DNA of 34,238 bases from Dehalococcoidales bacterium (lineage in GTDB: Bacteria; Chloroflexota; Dehalococcoidia; Dehalococcoidales; UBA2162). Shown here one piece after another: positions 33,952 through 34,238 of the stretch (its first letter is position 1; every line of letters begins with the position of its first letter). The stretch is from assembly GCA_016844285.1 (NCBI GenBank), contig JAENIS010000017.1:1-34238 (forward strand), given 5' to 3'. Position numbers and translations under genes: made by a program. Under the pieces are notes generated by a model that saw nothing but the letters and a program-made list of their open reading frames with translations, was not told the origin of the DNA and ran no database searches.

Positions 33952-34238
33952 GTGGAACTGGCGGAAGCAATCAAAGCGAGAAAATCCATTCGTGGTTTTC
34001 GGCCACAACCTGTACCCAAACCGGTCATCGAGGCAATCCTGGAACTGGCGGCGCGCTCCCCATCCTGGTCTAATACTCAACCCTGGGAAGTGACCATCAT
34101 CGGTGGGGAAGTGATGGCAGAGGTCAAAGCAGCGTTAGTGCAGGCAGTGGCTTCGGGAACGCCAGCGGCTCCGGATATTCCCTTGCCTGGCTTCGCAGAA
34201 CCTTATCTTACCCGCCGGCGGGATTTGGGTATCAAGCT
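33952..34238 (+). CDS. Nitroreductase family protein (truncated by window edge)
   Basis: The first 95 codons of an FMN-dependent nitroreductase-family oxidoreductase are visible. The N-terminal signature IKARKSIRGFRPQPVPKPVIEAILELAARSPSWSNTQPWEV covers the FMN-phosphate-binding Arg/Ser and the NTQPW motif. The GTG start has AGAGGTG 5 nt upstream. The gene continues beyond the window, so substrate and full length cannot be judged. Confidence 0.9.
   Translation, partial: MELAEAIKARKSIRGFRPQPVPKPVIEAILELAARSPSWSNTQPWEVTIIGGEVMAEVKAALVQAVASGTPAAPDIPLPGFAEPYLTRRRDLGIK

Overview
The window reads as a core chromosomal segment of a bacterium of moderate GC content. Gene families and layout resemble Chloroflexota, possibly the Dehalococcoidia: a compact atp operon, an endonuclease V gene, a translin-family protein, a ThiD2-ThiE fusion and dense palindromic intergenic repeats. 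The lineage call is inference. Nearly all genes are housekeeping or metabolic. I see no tRNA, rRNA, CRISPR array, prophage or complete insertion sequence.

Layout. (1) Positions 1-1300 (minus) are an accessory patch beside coaBC: a truncated PD-(D/E)XK-like gene, a 33-codon copy of the coaBC 3' end, and a NYN-domain gene. (2) 1302-5137 (minus) holds cofactor genes: coaBC and coaX for coenzyme A, and a fused NAD(P)HX epimerase/dehydratase. (3) 5396-8943 holds a queuosine-precursor transporter, a CorA-like channel, a flavin-reductase-like protein (all minus) and a metallo-beta-lactamase hydrolase (plus). (4) 9211-16617 (minus) is the F1Fo ATP synthase operon in the order atpI/Z-B-E-[34 aa ORF]-F-H-A-[87 aa ORF]-G-D-C, with two small unrecognised genes and two intergenic repeats inside it. 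(5) 16872-20517 holds a bifunctional nuclease, an intact MFS transporter and a broken MFS transporter. (6) 20591-23001 (minus) is typA followed upstream by two small membrane-protein genes; the nearer one is bracketed by a 54-bp duplication of the typA start region. (7) 23428-30503 holds overlapping radC, a HExxH peptidase gene and prfB (with a programmed +1 frameshift), then endonuclease V, divergent rpsP-khpA, a translin-like gene overlapping thiE, and rlmB. (8) 30935-34238 (plus) is a catabolic-looking set: methylmalonate-semialdehyde dehydrogenase, a degenerate ferritin-like protein, enoyl-CoA hydratase and a truncated nitroreductase.

The intergenic DNA is full of non-coding repeats. Family A has GAGATTGTTTA-type terminal inverted repeats around G/C-rich hairpins. 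Family B is made of GTCATTGCGAG...CTCGCAATGAC palindromes. Family C is made of GTCATTC(C/T)GGC-type palindromes. Two longer elements with their own terminal inverted repeats enclose copies of A or C. The most unusual signals are the 34 aa membrane ORF and 87 aa CxxC ORF in the atp operon, and two independent cases where a duplicated end of a core gene (coaBC, typA) sits directly before an accessory gene and appears to supply its translation start context.
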